From Taxillus chinensis (Eukaryota; Streptophyta; Magnoliopsida; Santalales; Loranthaceae): a stretch of DNA of 64,000 bases. The stretch is taken from the NCBI GenBank assembly GCA_023512835.1, contig CM042092.1:49624900-49688899 (forward strand), written 5' to 3'. The position numbers and the translations under genes were made by a program. The notes below the pieces were generated by a model. That model was not told where the DNA came from. It saw only the letters and a list, made by a program, of their open reading frames with translations, and ran no database searches. This document shows positions 43,733-55,634 of this stretch, one piece after another (within the stretch, counting starts at the first letter, position 1; each line of letters opens with the position of its first letter).

Positions 43733-44940
43733 GGCGTTATCACTTGGGTTGTAACATAAGCCTCAGTTAGTGAAGGCTGTGTGGGACCTTGGTGGATCCC
43801 TATTCAACCGTCGTCAGAGAGGTAATTGGTGACCGGTGTTAGCCTGATAGTGGATTTTGGTCTTACTGTGATTGGGTATGGTACTGAATTTGTTGTTTTG
43901 ACTTACTCCTTGGACTCCGTTGGGCATCATGTTACCTGTGACCAAATGGTGGAGGGCACATTCCATTCTAGTATAGTTGTGTCCTAGATTGTGAGTTATT
44001 GTGAGTCACCACTAGCGTTGATTGGATTTTAATGTGCCTCGATAGAGGATGTGTTCCCCGGATCCCCAAGCATGTTTTGCGTTAGAGTGAGGGGATTTCG
44101 GTCGTGATGCTTGTCTTCGCGTACTAATATCCCTGTGCGAGAATGTGATTGTGGTTTGCATCATGCTATTGTCATGATTGTTTGTGTTTCATTGTGACCT
44201 TATTGTGCTTGCCGTAAGGGTGAGGTCTACATTTGGGGTGTGGCTGCGTTGTAAATTGTTGGTGTGGAGTGTTGGTCCCATTGTGACGCGAGTAGGCATC
44301 TCCAGCAGAGTACCCCACTATACGATGCGGTGACTTCTCGCTCAATCTTATGCAATCTCATGAATGGTCGCTTCACGCATAGGCTTATGTGCTTTGGGAG
44401 GTTTCCCGACCTCACCGTTATCGACTTGCTCACGCGCGTTGTTGTCAGTGTGCTCTTTGGCCAAGCTCTAGTTCTAGATCGACTCATAAGTGTAAAGTTC
44501 GTGTTGACTAAATGGAGGTACTCATTTGGCAATTTCTAACACCGTTTGTGGTAATGACTGCATTGTGTTGCTTTGATCTTCTTGTGCTGTTTGCTACTTG
44601 GTTTCTCTTTTCGAGGACAAAGAGTCCAAAGGTGGGAAGGTTGTGAGGAAACTCCTTACGGATGAGTTTGTAGGGTGTTGACGAATGGGCAGTGGAACGT
44701 TTAAGTTTCATTTTGTTTGTGGTGTCCTTCCTTGTCGTAGTGTTTCGCTTGTGAGTTGGTCCGTGAGCTACCTCTATGATTTGTTAAACGTGTTGGGAAT
44801 GGGCGTATATGTCTTACACCGTCGTGCCATGTGAATACTTGTGACATGTGTTAGGTGAGGAGAACAAGGGTTATTTGTGAGATTACAATATGTGTTTCCC
44901 TATCATGCTGTGTTGTATTGGGTCTATGGGTACGTGCCTT

Positions 44941-45076
44941 CAGCATGTGCATTATGGAAGGTGTGTTGTCTTTTCGAGGACGACACGTCCTATGGAGGAG
45001 ACATGGGAACATGAATCCATGATGCGTGAGCAACACCCAGAGTTGTTCGAGGACGAACAATCTTGACGGTGGGAGG
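44941..45076 (+). pseudogene. chromodomain-tail remnant, Gypsy-3
   Basis: Counterpart of 3951-4055: the segment around 44990-45065 matches the end of Gypsy-2 pol (GAGACATGGGAAC and GTTGTTCGAGGACGAACAAT). No upstream integrase. Confidence 0.5.
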
Positions 45077-45319
45077 TGGCTATTGGCCAGGGGGTAGTAA
45101 GGTATTTTCTTGTATGTGGTTCATGATTTGGTATATTTGTATTTGTGTTTGTAGACCGATATTTGTATTTATATTGAGATGTGTTTTGAGATTGCTATGT
45201 GTTTGAAATGTCCTGCTATGTTGTGTGATCCATCTGGGTATTGTGGCTTGCCGTTTTTGCAAATGGGTAGCATGTGTTTGTTATCCCTTCTATGTTTCTT
45301 TTCGAGGACGAAAAGTCTT

Positions 45320-45332
45320 AAGGGAGAGAGGA
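45320..45332 (+). other. polypurine tract of Gypsy-3
   Basis: AAGGGAGAGAGGA, abutting the 3' LTR. Confidence 0.9.
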
Positions 45333-45901
45333 TGTAATGACCCGTGTTTTGGGATGTGTGGAGTTAGTCACGGTTTCGCCTTTTGAGTGGCAATTTTCTA
45401 GTTTTTGGGGAACTTCTACTCATGGACTTTAGCCAAATCATTTTATTTACCAAATAGGGAACTTTTGACGAAAGAGGGCAGCCTAGGGAGGTAGAAATAG
45501 AGTGCACGTCATATGAGGCATTATTACGTGCAAGGTTTTTATTGCATGCCTGGCTTCTACATGATGCTAGGAAGCTTGGGATAGAATTTCACAAGCATTT
45601 GGAGCCGCATGTCATATGGGGATATGACGGGCATTATGGCGTGTAGCCATGTTTTTGCACCATCACTTTGGTTTTGTTGTTCTAAACATCTTTTTCCAAA
45701 GGGGCATGTTGGAATTATGAATATTTTGGCATGTATGGATGTGTGAAGGTTGTAGCTTGTTCCATCAAAACTACGTCGTTTTGATCGCGGGATTCATTTA
45801 ATCAAAATGACGTCATTTTGGGGTGTGGAGGTGTCTATATAAAGAGGTGAAGGCTCCTTGTTTTAGGTTTAGGGTTCTCTTCTTTAGCTGCCGCAGCACG
45901 T

Positions 45902-45958
<57 letters not shown>

Positions 45959-46527
45959 AAGAAAAGCTTTTGGTCGTGGTTCTTTGCGGTGGTGTTTCCG
46001 TGGGCGGATGGCGTTTGGCGTGGAAGCTAAGGCGTGAAGGAATCTGTTGAGGTAGGGGTTCTATTTTTTCCTTTAACCTATCCCAGGGCTTTGGCCTTGT
46101 GATAGGCAATGTAGTCTGTTTGATTTTATATATATATATATAAATATGTAAATTCATATAGGTGTGATCTCCTATATGAATGTTAGCCTTCGATGGTGTG
46201 TTTTGCTTGCATGTATATATACACGCATGTTAAGTGTTTGATATTATGCATGTGAGGCCATGCATGTTAAGTGTTTGATATTATGCCTGTGAGGCCACAC
46301 ATGTTATGTGTTTGCTAATATGTCTGAATGACCACCCATATTATGTGTTTGAGATTATACCTGTGTGGCTGGGTTAAACTATTTGCCTGAGAGGCGGTTA
46401 AATCACTTGCCTAAAGAGGCGGTTAAATCACTTGCGGTTAAATCATTCGCTGAAGAGGCGGTTAAATCACTTGCGGTTAAATCATTGGCCTGAAGAGGCG
46501 GTTAAATCACTTGCTTGAGGTGGTTAA
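45333..46527 (+). mobile_element. Gypsy-3 3' LTR, left part
   Basis: Very similar to the 5' LTR. ACGT palindromes 45764-45785 and 45801-45822, TATA 45834-45844, GA run 45905-45955, donor-like site at 46052. It ends in the GGCGGTTAAA array with GTTAA (46523-46527), the duplication of the nested element. Confidence 0.92.
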
Positions 46528-47639
46528 TGTGAGGACCTTCCCTGAGGTATGAGTTATGTTTTATGCATTTGTTTTGCATATGTGCTTGAGATATTGTGTA
46601 GCTTGTTGATTGTTGGCATCCTGGCATCGTGTGAGCCTTTTTGGCTTGTTGTGAGTTGCATTGCACCTGTGTGGTTGGTGATCATGTTGATGATCATGTG
46701 TTTGTGTCTTGTTGTTGTACGGTGCTTGAGCTTGGATTTTGCTATATCTTTTGGGCATGTGTTTTATTTTCGAGGACGAAAAGTCTTAAGGTGGGGAGGA
46801 TGCAAAGACTTGTATTTGGGTAGTTTTGAGAGATAGCCATTCTATGGGAATGCAACTATCCTGGACGGTAGTGTAGTCGTCGATGTGAGCATTTTGACTG
46901 TACTTGGGCCCGATTTCGAGTCGGGGCCCCGTTTGACCCGATTGTTGACTTTTCGGGGTTTATTGGTTCACTTTGCATTTGGGCAGTCTTTTGGGTGTAA
47001 TAATATCTGTTTAGTGTTGTGCTCGTCATTTCGAGCGTTTTGACAGTAATTGGGCTCAATTTGGAGTTCGTGACCTCGGGAGGTCAATTATTGCTGGGAG
47101 GCCAATTATTGGCAGTAGTATAAATAATTAAGAAACTGCATTATCCCTTTAATTTTGCTTGGTGCGTGCGTGTTTGAGCAAGAGAGAGAAAGAGAGAAGG
47201 TGAAGAGCTTCACTTGGCGATTTTGGGGCGATTGGAGCTCGAGGATCGCAAATAATCTTCCAGGTAGGTGTCCTTGAACCTCTTATCTCGATTCTGTCTT
47301 AGAATATGCGTGAATTTATCATGAATTATGAATTTGAGCATGAACCCTAAGTTTTGGGGGAAACCCAATTTTGGGGTTAGATATGATGATTTAGCATAAA
47401 ATCTGTGATTAAGAACTGATTTATATCAGTTTGGGTACATAATTTGGTACTCTGTTTAGTAAAACGCGTGTTTGCGAGTGCCTGGGAGGTTGCTGGGTTG
47501 ATTCCAGACAAAAACCAGGCCAAAAATGATAATGAACAGTACCCTGGGCGAATCGTAAGGTCGAAGTTCGTAGTCAGCACTGTGGAGTGCAGAGCTATGG
47601 AGTCGCAGCTTCGTAGTCGAATGTGGAGTCGCAATGTGG

Positions 47640-47745
47640 AGTTAGACTTCGTTAGTCCGGAGTAGTTAGTCCGGAGCGATAGTCCGGAGCGTTAGTCGGA
47701 GATGAGTCCGGAGTAGTTAGTCCGGATCGAAGTCCGGATCAGCAC
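47640..47745 (+). repeat. AGTCCGGA repeat cluster
   Basis: About seven irregular copies of TAGTCCGGA or a close variant within 100 bp. Confidence 0.8.
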
Positions 47746-48321
47746 AGGTGATCCGTAACATCGCTCCTTGCCAGTTGTTTCCGTAGCATCCATTCCATAG
47801 CAAGGTGTTTCGCAGACGGTGCAACCGCACCGCACCGGACATTTACATTCTAAACCATTATGCCTCAAGTATGATACTTAAGTTACAATGTAAATAACGA
47901 AATACCCCCCATTTGGATTCAAATAAAAATACTAGAAAAATTAATTCCCACTATTTCAAAATGTGAAAATTGGGATTTAGTGTAAAGTCTCGGAAAAACC
48001 CAAAAGTTCGTAGTGGTGAATTTTTGGAAAGTGGGGTTAGACATCTCAGAAAAATCCCCAAAAATCAAATTATCTTATTTATGATATGGGAACCCAATGC
48101 CGGGACTTTTGATTTCAAGAAAATAGCTGCTATGGGTACTTCCTTCATAAATCGAGGATTGAGGATTTACTTGTGAAGACTCGCTACAGTTTTAAAGGAA
48201 ATGTTGAGAATGACATGCCATACTCATGTTAGTATGTTGGTGTGAGGTATTGGGGCATGGACTCCGTGACTTGTTTGGGTTCTCACCGTGATGCACCGAT
48301 GGTGCGATGTGGTTGACGGGG

Positions 48322-48452
48322 CAGCATATGCGCCGATGGCAGGCCTGTGTGGCGACTGTGGCCGGGCATATTGCGCTATGCCGTGGCAGGCATATGCACC
48401 GATGGCAGGCCTGTGTGGCGACCGTGTCCGGGCATATAAGCGCCGTGGTAGG
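48322..48452 (+). repeat. tandem duplication of about 66 bp
   Basis: Two units with GATGGCAGGCCTGTGTGGCG, at 48338 and 48400. G/C-rich compared with the surroundings. Confidence 0.85.
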
Positions 48453-49011
48453 GCCGAGTGCCCCTGGAGCGGGATCCTATTGAGGATCGTGGACAAGTCA
48501 TTCTGTGTGGGCAAAGCTAGGTCCTGATGTTTGTTTGCAGGCCGAGTCCCGATGATTGTGCACACTACACAAGGCACGAGTACACAGAGCATGTAGTATA
48601 GACTTGTATGTCCGCATGATGTGGAGTGTTGGGGTCACCTACCGAGCTTGTCGCTCACCCCTACTTGTTGTTTACCTTTTTCAGGTGTGACCCGAGACTA
48701 GTGGAGGACTTTCTTCCAGGAGGACGCCCACTACTCGATGTATGATACGATCGTATTTCGTATTGTGTATTGTATTATGTTTGTATCCCGGACATGGGTC
48801 CATGGACAATTGTATTTACATACTTGTTTGTGATGTGATGTCTGTATGATTGTTTGACTTATTGTATGCATGATGATGTATGGGAAAGTATAGGATTACC
48901 CTTGATGTATGACTTCATATGAGGGTTGCATATTTGAGACAAAGACCTGGTGTAGGCAAGGGGAAGTCATGTTCCTGGTTCCGGGTTTTCTTGGAGTTCG
49001 GGGGTGTGACA

Positions 49012-49543
49012 GTTAAAGTGTTAGCCTATGGGGCCGTGGAGCCTCGTGGTCGGGGCTGAGGTTGCACCCGTTTGTGTGGTGTGTTTCCTTGCTATTTGGT
49101 TTTCGCCACGTCATCGCACTGGTACACACTCTCATATAGATGATAGGTGCATGGGATGGGTTGGGGGAGACTTGATCCCTACCGAGTTGTGGCTGCTCAC
49201 CCCTCCTACCGTGTTTGTTTTCTTTACGGGGACCTACAGGCGTTAGGTGGGAACACGAAGGTGGAAGACTTTCTCGCCTTGTGGCTTTGCTCCTTTTGTT
49301 ATTTGAGTGTCTTGTCAAATGTTATGTTGAGAGATCGTTGTAACTCCAAATGGAGATGATGTAATGGATTTTGGAATTTAATAAAGATAAGTGGTTTGCC
49401 TTTCGGTCATTTATTGTGTATTATTATGAATGTGTTTGTTGTCCTTGCTTGGATGTCGGATTCGTACATCTACCCCTCGCCCCTGGGTGGGTAAAGGGGA
49501 GTCACGAACCGGTTTCCTCGGGTTGTAAATCCGGGGCGTGACA
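49012..49543 (+). mobile_element. Gypsy-3 3' LTR, right part
   Basis: Resumes after the nested element and ends GGGGCGTGACA. The acceptor-like site seen in the 5' LTR is changed here from ACAG to ACGG (49226-49229). AATAAA 49380-49385. Confidence 0.92.
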
Positions 49544-50770
49544 CCCATCATCGTTTTTAGCTCAAATTTGCTCATGGATTCTTTGCCATTATTCAATACA
49601 TAGCAAGTATACCCAAAAGTTCTGAAATGTGAAATTGAGGGCTTTCGTCCTCTCCAAATCTCATTGGGTGTTTTCATGGTAAATTTATTTATTAGAGTTC
49701 ATTTTGAACGTAGCGGGTAGTGGACACAGCTTCAGCCCATAGACTAAGAGGAAGTTTTGCCCTCGCTAACAATGATCTACCAGCCTCGACTAAAGTGCGA
49801 TTCTTACGCTCGAGCAACTCCATTTTGTTGGGGAGTTCGGGCGTAGAGAAGTCATGCTAAAGGCCTTGTTCGAACAATAGGATCTCATATCCGAAAAATC
49901 AAATCCCGTACCATGATCACTCCTGATGCATTTAATGCTCAATCCTTGTGAGTTGCTTATCCAGTTGAAAAGATCTACGAGATTTTCAAAGGTTTGATCC
50001 TTAAACTTCAGGAACAGGACCCATGTGTACCTGGTGAAGTCATCGATAACCACAAGGGTATATCTAACACCAGCAAGAGAAGCTACGGAAATGGGACCAC
50101 AGAGGTCCATATGAAGAAGTTGTAGAGGAGCGAGATATGGAATTAACCGATTCGCTCTTAAAACTATGTTTGGTCTGTTTGCCAAGTTGACATTCTCGAC
50201 AGAGAGTATCTCTGGAGTATTTGTGTTTGGGAAAACCAGGTGACCACGTCAAGCAACGCTAATTTAGACAAAGTCTTAAAATTTAAATCTGCGCAACGCT
50301 TGTGCCATAGCCAACTATCTCCATCTCGATGCTTTAGTGAGGAAGCATACAATGTCGGAAGAATTATTTCTTAAGAACACCGAATATATGTCCCCATCTC
50401 TTAATCCAGATAACTTAATATCTCCTGGATAAGTTATCCCTAACCGAGCAAGTATTGGACAAGAAGGAAACATGAACCCCTTGTTTCGCATAAGTTCTCG
50501 ACACTCACCAGATTATGCTTCAAACCTTCGAGTAGTGCAACTTTAGTGATTGATACACAACCGTTGGTTAAAGTGCCATACCCCATAGTTTTACTTTTCT
50601 TGTTTTCGCCATATGATACGGATGGTCCTCATTTGTCGAGAATTTCTACGAGCAAAGACTTTTCACTTGTCATATGCCCGGAGCATCCGTTATCGAGTAT
50701 CCACTTGCTTTGATTGATCTTTAACTTCAAGTGGGTGGGAGTGAATTTCGGAGATGCTCCTGCAAGACAA
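49544..50770 (-). pseudogene. pol: Copia-3 pol, 5' half: protease and integrase
   Basis: Protease: WILDNGCSGHM with the catalytic DNG at 50686-50694. Pre-integrase zinc region: DSWLWHKRCADLNFKTLSKL (50164-50352), then CRECQLGKQTKH. Integrase core (49790-50185): LLHMDLCGPISVASLAG and YTLVVIDDFTRYTWVLFLK, with RSDHGTGF for the second Asp. The C-terminal part continues to 49544, where Gypsy-3 inserted (CCCAT), and resumes at 38855. Frameshifts occur near 50240 and 49850. Confidence 0.87.
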
Positions 50771-53054
50771 TAGATTACACTTTTGGTGCCCAAACTTGTT
50801 TCGGGCGGTTAAGAGAAGCGATAGAAGTGTCAACTATTCCGGATTTAACTTTATTAGGAACTTTGACTTTCCAAGTTGACTTAACGTTTTTCGTATTAGT
50901 TGCTTCTTTAATTCAGGTTTTCTTGGGAAAGTTATTTCTTTGAGGTTTAGATGTAAGTGTGCCGGATGAACTCTTTTTGATGAACCGATATTTATCAACC
51001 AAACTTTGTTTATATAACCAGTCATTAGATAAACTCCAACATTCATAATGATAATGACCTATTTCTCTACAGATTGAGTAAACACTATGATGTAGAGATA
51101 CAACAGGGGATACTGGTTTCTTAGGTTTAACTGTTTCGCTAGTCCGATCCCTACAGCCTAATCCTATGCGAACGGGTGATGCGCTCTTAGCCCTAGTAGT
51201 GTCAGCCTTAGCCTTTCCTTTCTTTCTGGGTGCTACAATTTCAGCTTTAACTACAGTAGTCTTCCCTTCATCGTTTGGTATAGGTGCTACTACTTCGAGA
51301 TTAGCGTAGCAGCCTCTCTTCCACAATCGTAAACTATGGTCCCACCGAAACAAACCCATCCAACAGTTTTAGATGTACTAATAGGATATAGGTTGATTAG
51401 TTTGGGAGTGAAATCCGTAGGACACTCAATAGCTTGTGTGGAAGATGATGATTCAGAGCATAGGCCAGGTTTGACTCAGATGTCGTCAGGATCATTTCTA
51501 AACGTAGAGGCTACTTTAGCCATTTACGATTTATTTCCTTTTCCTTTTCAAGTTCATTCTCGAGTCTTTTAAGATTTACATTTAGACCTGTGAGGTTAGT
51601 ATTGAACAAATGATTTTCAGCTCTAAGGTCGCGATGCTAAGCCTCCTTGCTTTCGTAGTCGACTATGTTTTTTTCCAATTTTGAAACAAGTAAATTCAAG
51701 GCGTTTAGCTTGACCACTCATATCTTGGTACATTTGAGTAATTATTAATCTCTCATTCTTTTCATGATCACATTTTGCGGTGAGAGATTCTAATTTACTC
51801 ATGAGCTTAGAGATAGAAGGTACCTTAGTATTTTCCATGAGGTAGACGTTCGCCTTTTCTGTTGGCTCGTTGTCTGAAGATTCTTCTTCTTCTTCTGAGC
51901 CACTCTTGTATTTAGTGACGAATGCCTTCTTCTTGTTCTTACTGTTGTCTGAGGTGGATTGTCGAGGTTTAACCTTGTTATCCTTGTTGGCGGTCTTAGA
52001 TTTGGATCTATAGTCGTTGGCCCGGTGACCAGGTTTCCCACGGTTGAAGCAATCTTGGGAAGTCGACTCCAATCGCTCCTTTCTTCTTGAGGATGAGGAA
52101 GAGCCTCTTCCGAATCCTTTTCCGCTTTTCCTTAGAAAACGTGTGAAGGATTTAACCAGAAGAGCAATTTCTTCTTCCATGTCCGAGTCAGAGTCTCCTG
52201 ACTCTTCCGTATCATTCTCATACAGCATGCTTGGATTTTCCGTATCTTTGAAAGCTACCCCCTTTTCTTTCCGAGCTATTTTCTCATCTTGGTCAGTGTA
52301 TTTAAACCTGACCTCGTGCGTCCGTAGCTCTCCATATAATTCTTCGAGGGGGTAGTTGTCTTTGAACCGCATCCTGGAGCTGCTTAGAGTAGTAGCGATC
52401 CGACAAGGAACAAAAGAACTTGTCATTGATTTGAGATTGCGTGTAATGCTCATTGAAAGTTTTCAATTCCAGAATGAGCTTGCCAAATCTTCGATAAATA
52501 CTCTCCAAGGATTCGCCAGGTTTTGAATGAAGCTCTCAAAATTCTGTCTGAGAGCACAGATAACGTTCTGCATTTGGGACTGACTACCTTCATTGAGAAT
52601 GGCCAGCTTGTCCCAAACAGCTTTCGCTGTTGTGCAGCCCTGGACGTCCGTGAAAGCTTCAAAGTCCAAAGATGATGTCGCATAGGCAAGAACCTTTTCA
52701 CTGGCATACTGCCAGGCTCTTTCCTCATTGGTAAGTTCAGCAACAGTCTTTGGTCGTCTCACTCTATGTTCTCTCGATGGTCATCGGAATGGGAGCTCTC
52801 CTACGTGATGGCCACATGAGATGATCATGACATGTCATGAACATTTTCATGCGAGCTTTCCACTAGGAGAAAAGCTCTAGTGTGAACTTTGGGGGCTTGC
52901 TCAGAGTGTATGCAGAACTCTGTGGTTGAGGAGCAGCAGTAGCAGCAAGTTAAGGTGGATCAATATTTTCACTGCTGCTTCGATTGGGAAGTGGCTCTTG
53001 AGCACCTCCGGAGTTAAGGCGGGTGTTGAAAAACATGCTACTTTCTTCGACCAT
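50771..53054 (-). pseudogene. gag: Copia-3 gag
   Basis: The start codon at 53052-53054 begins MVEESSMFFNTRLNSGG, the family gag start. Capsid parts lie in 52463-52762 (AWQYASEKVLAYATSSLDFEAF) and 52302-52508. The long frame 51623-52453 (276 codons) holds the C-terminal part. Its zinc knuckle reads CFNRGKPGHRANDY: the second and last Cys of CCHC are lost. An acidic SGSEEEEESSDNEPTE run and a helical segment follow. A further piece is 50913-51359. Confidence 0.85.
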
Positions 53055-53101
53055 TGTTGAGTTGAAAGAGTAAGGATCTTTACGTTGAGCAGGTGGAACT
53101 T

Positions 53102-53113
53102 GCTTTGATACCA
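53102..53113 (-). other. Copia-3 primer binding site (tRNA-iMet type)
   Basis: On the element strand TGGTATCAAAGC, one mismatch to the initiator tRNA-Met complement. Confidence 0.9.
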
Positions 53114-53115
53114 CT

Positions 53116-54493
53116 TGTTGGTCTCGGAGACCCTAGAGGGGGGTGAATAGGCTCTTTAAAATTCTCTTCTAACTCGTTGGCACCACAACCAATCTGATTA
53201 AAATGATATAATCAAATACGAAAGATAATCAGATTAGTGGAAGTATTTTGTTTTATTATCTGTTGATAATTACAACTAAATGAACAATGTTTCTAGCTGA
53301 TTACAACAGCACTCTTTCCTACAGTCACACACTCATTGGCTAGTTAATATCCTCTAGCTCTTCTACATGTATATGCACACAAATTCTATTTCTCAGTACA
53401 CACCCTTGTACGCGCGCACACATAAAAATATACAAGGTTTACTATTTATAGACAATCCCTGGAGACAATCTTGGAACTGCATTTTCCGAGCAATATGTAG
53501 CATTGAAGGTTTTCTCGGAAACTACTTCTGCTTTAACTGCTGCGGATGGGGAGCTCGAAATATTGGAATCATAAGTGTATTGAATTTCATTGCTTGATTC
53601 CAATTACAATTAAAGCTTTGTCCACATCTCTATGCATTCCATGTGTAAGACAATTTAGATCTTCAACGAGTTTGTCTTTCATTGGGATGCAATGATCTGA
53701 TGTCTTGAATACGGCTTAAATAGAATGAAACAACATCTTCTTAGGCCATGATAAGGTTCCTTACTCCGTGTTAAGAAAGCTCAGATCCTTATCCTGTGTC
53801 AGTGTTTACTTACTCCATGTGAGTTTAGTACAGGAATCCTTATTCCGTGGTAGCACTTTCTTACTCCGTCTGAACAAGAGACTCGGAGTGCTTACTCTGC
53901 ATCAGCGCTTCCTTACTCCGCTTGGGTTCCTTACTCCGTATCAGGAATAAGTGTCGACTCCTTACTCCGTATCGGAAGTCCTTACTCGCTTGAGTGTAGG
54001 TCCGGATTCCTTAGTCCACATCCGCATGTCCTTACTCCGCATAAGTCTTCCTTACTCGCTTGAATAAGAGACTCGGGCTCCTTGGTCCGTATCTACTTTT
54101 CCTTAGTCTATCGAGTGGAAAACTTAGATTCTTTCTCCGCAATAAATCTTTCTTACTCCGTGCGAGATGTAGACTCGGAATCTTCATTCCGTAACCTTTG
54201 ACTTAGTTCAGTTTAGAGATTAACTCAAATTCCTTAGTCGTTTTAGCAACTTTCTTAGTCCGCACGAAGGGTCCTTACTCCGTATGAAGACTTGGTTATG
54301 TACCAATTGATTTTGACGATACTCACGATGATCCAAATCAGGATTATGTATCATGTCCTTTGCTTTGCTCTTTGAGTGCAAATCCCGTATAAGGTTTTAT
54401 CTTCTGCAATAACTTAGGGTAAACATAAAACATTTCAGCTCAAATTACACAGGGTTTCATCCGCATCATCCAAATTCTGGGTTTGATCCAACA
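53116..54493 (-). mobile_element. Copia-3 5' LTR
   Basis: 1378 bp, TGTTGGATCAAACCC to GAGACCAACA on the element strand. TATA (CTATAAATAG) at 53442-53451 and a longer CTTACTCCG array than in Copia-1. It abuts the truncated Copia-4 LTR head to head at 54493/54494. Confidence 0.9.
53756..54290 (-). repeat. CTTACTCCG array in Copia-3 LTR U3
   Basis: About 20 or more copies of CCTTACTCCG and variants over 535 bp. Confidence 0.88.
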
Positions 54494-55571
54494 ATAATCC
54501 TAGTTTACAAGTCGCATGGAGTAAGAGAAAGTCTTTGCGAAGTTGAAAGGATAAGTCTTTCACTCAAACAAACTAAGGAAACTAGACACGGAATAAGGAT
54601 CTGAGTCTTTCATAAATGCGGAGTAAGAAAGTACTTGTGCACAATAAGGACCCGAGTCCTTTGTTTCCATGGAGTAAGGAAACTAGATACGGATTAAGGA
54701 ATCCGAACTACTCACTCATGTGGAGTAAGGATGTGCTGACACAAAGTAAGCCATCCGTTCCTTTAACTCATGCGGAGTAAGGAACTCTCGCGGAGTAAGG
54801 AAGCGCTAATGCAGAGTAAGCACTCCGACCTTCTCATTCATGAGGAGTAAGGAAGCGCTGACACGAAATAAGGATTCCGGTACTAAATTGATACAGAGTA
54901 AGCAATCACTGACGCGGAGTAAGGATCTAAGCTTCGTTAACACGGAGTAAGGAACCTTACTATGGATTAAGAAGACGCTGCTTAAACTTATCACTTCGCA
55001 TTCAAAGCCACCAGCTCGCTGTGTCCCGATGTAAGACAAACTCATTGAGAACCTAAAGCATCTTACACGTGGATCACCTGGATATGTGGACATAACTTTA
55101 ATTGCACTTGGGAACTCACAAAGAAACTAATTCTTTGCAAGCCCAAGATCTTGAAGGCCATATCCGCAGCATTCAAGGCAGAGAGATTTCTGAGGAACAG
55201 TTAATGTGCACATAGTCCGGAACAACAAGTTCCAACATTGTCTCTCAAGGATGTTTCTATATATATTGTAACACTTGTACATTTTCAAAAAAAGTTGATG
55301 GTTGTGACTTTGTAATAAGCCTGTGTATGTCCAAGAGCTCATAGAGATCATAGAGGCTAGTGTGTGAGTCATTTTGTAAACAGAGTGTAAGAGAGTCTTG
55401 CTTCTATTTTGTTGTACTTATCATTTGATAATAAAACAAAATACTTCTACTATCTGGTTATCTTTTGCAGTGATTCTATCTCTTAACCAGGATAAGTGGT
55501 GTGCCAAAGAGTCGGGAGAAGAGTTTTCGATAAAACCCTATTCACCCCCTCTAGGCTCCTAGGGACCAACA
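54494..55571 (+). mobile_element. Copia-4 5' LTR, start missing
   Basis: 1078 bp. It lacks the TGTTGG start and begins inside the repeat-rich U3. GGAGTAAGGA repeats 54525-54970, TATA CTATATATATT at 55258-55268, end GGGACCAACA. Confidence 0.88.
54525..54970 (+). repeat. GGAGTAAGGA array in Copia-4 LTR U3
   Basis: Same array as in the other copia LTRs, on the opposite strand. Confidence 0.88.
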
Positions 55572-55573
55572 AG

Positions 55574-55585
55574 TGATATCAGAGC
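55574..55585 (+). other. Copia-4 primer binding site (tRNA-iMet type)
   Basis: TGATATCAGAGC, one mismatch to TGGTATCAGAGC. Confidence 0.9.
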
Positions 55586-55634
55586 AAGTTCTACCTGATC
55601 AAAGTAGAGATCCCAATCTTTCTCTCTCTCAAAA

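Larger units (their letters stand above)
41821..44940 (+). other. non-coding internal block of Gypsy-3
   Basis: No pol motif seen. Collinear with Gypsy-1 except for 42295-42865, which is specific to this copy. An AT microsatellite lies at 42018-42041. The block 43520-43732 has a protein-like frame, described separately. Confidence 0.6.
47264..48684 (+). other. putative leader intron in nested LTR
   Basis: 1421 nt with consensus-like donor CAG/GTAGGT and polypyrimidine plus CAG acceptor. Includes an AGTCCGGA repeat cluster (47640-47745) and a duplicated unit of about 66 bp (48322-48452). Confidence 0.45.
46528..49011 (+). mobile_element. internally deleted gypsy-like element nested in Gypsy-3 LTR
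   Basis: 2484 bp flanked by exact GTTAA (46523-46527 and 49012-49016). It starts TGTGAGGACC, then about 240 bp of internal-type sequence, a TTCGAGGACGAA module with PPT (46788-46800) and a complete LTR (46801-49011). The 5' LTR beyond its first bases and nearly all of the interior are gone. The duplication at both outer ends shows that the deletion happened inside the element. Confidence 0.82.
46801..49011 (+). mobile_element. LTR of the nested element
   Basis: 2211 bp, TGCAAAGACTTG to GGGTGTGACA. TATAAATA at 47119-47126, a GA-rich run at 47174-47198, and an interval with CAG/GTAGGTG (47264) and TTTTTCAG (48684) ends, repeating the layout of the other gypsy LTRs although the sequence is different. 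Confidence 0.85.
38856..49543 (+). mobile_element. Gypsy-3, complete pol-less gypsy derivative, interrupted
   Basis: LTRs TGTAATGACCC...GGGGCGTGACA with exact CCCAT duplications (38851-38855 and 49544-49548), inserted into the integrase region of Copia-3 pol. Without the nested element the copy is about 8.2 kb. The internal region (40778-45332, 4.6 kb) has primer site, gag knuckle remnants and a chromodomain-tail remnant but no recognisable RT, RNase H or integrase, as in Gypsy-1. It must have been mobilised by another element's enzymes. Confidence 0.9.
35608..54493 (-). mobile_element. Copia-3, Sirevirus-like, left end lost and interrupted
   Basis: Minus-strand copia element of the same family as Copia-1. 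5' LTR 53116-54493, primer site 53102-53113, gag, pol split by Gypsy-3 (38856-49543), and the start of the post-pol spacer. Homology to Copia-1 stops at about 35608 (GGATTAGTACGG, like 14320). The extra ORF and 3' LTR are therefore missing. The exact left break is approximate. Confidence 0.88.

Noticed and set aside
48224..48592. 122-codon minus-strand frame rich in His/Arg
   Set aside because: Lies in the tandem duplication of the nested LTR; no support beyond the absence of stops.
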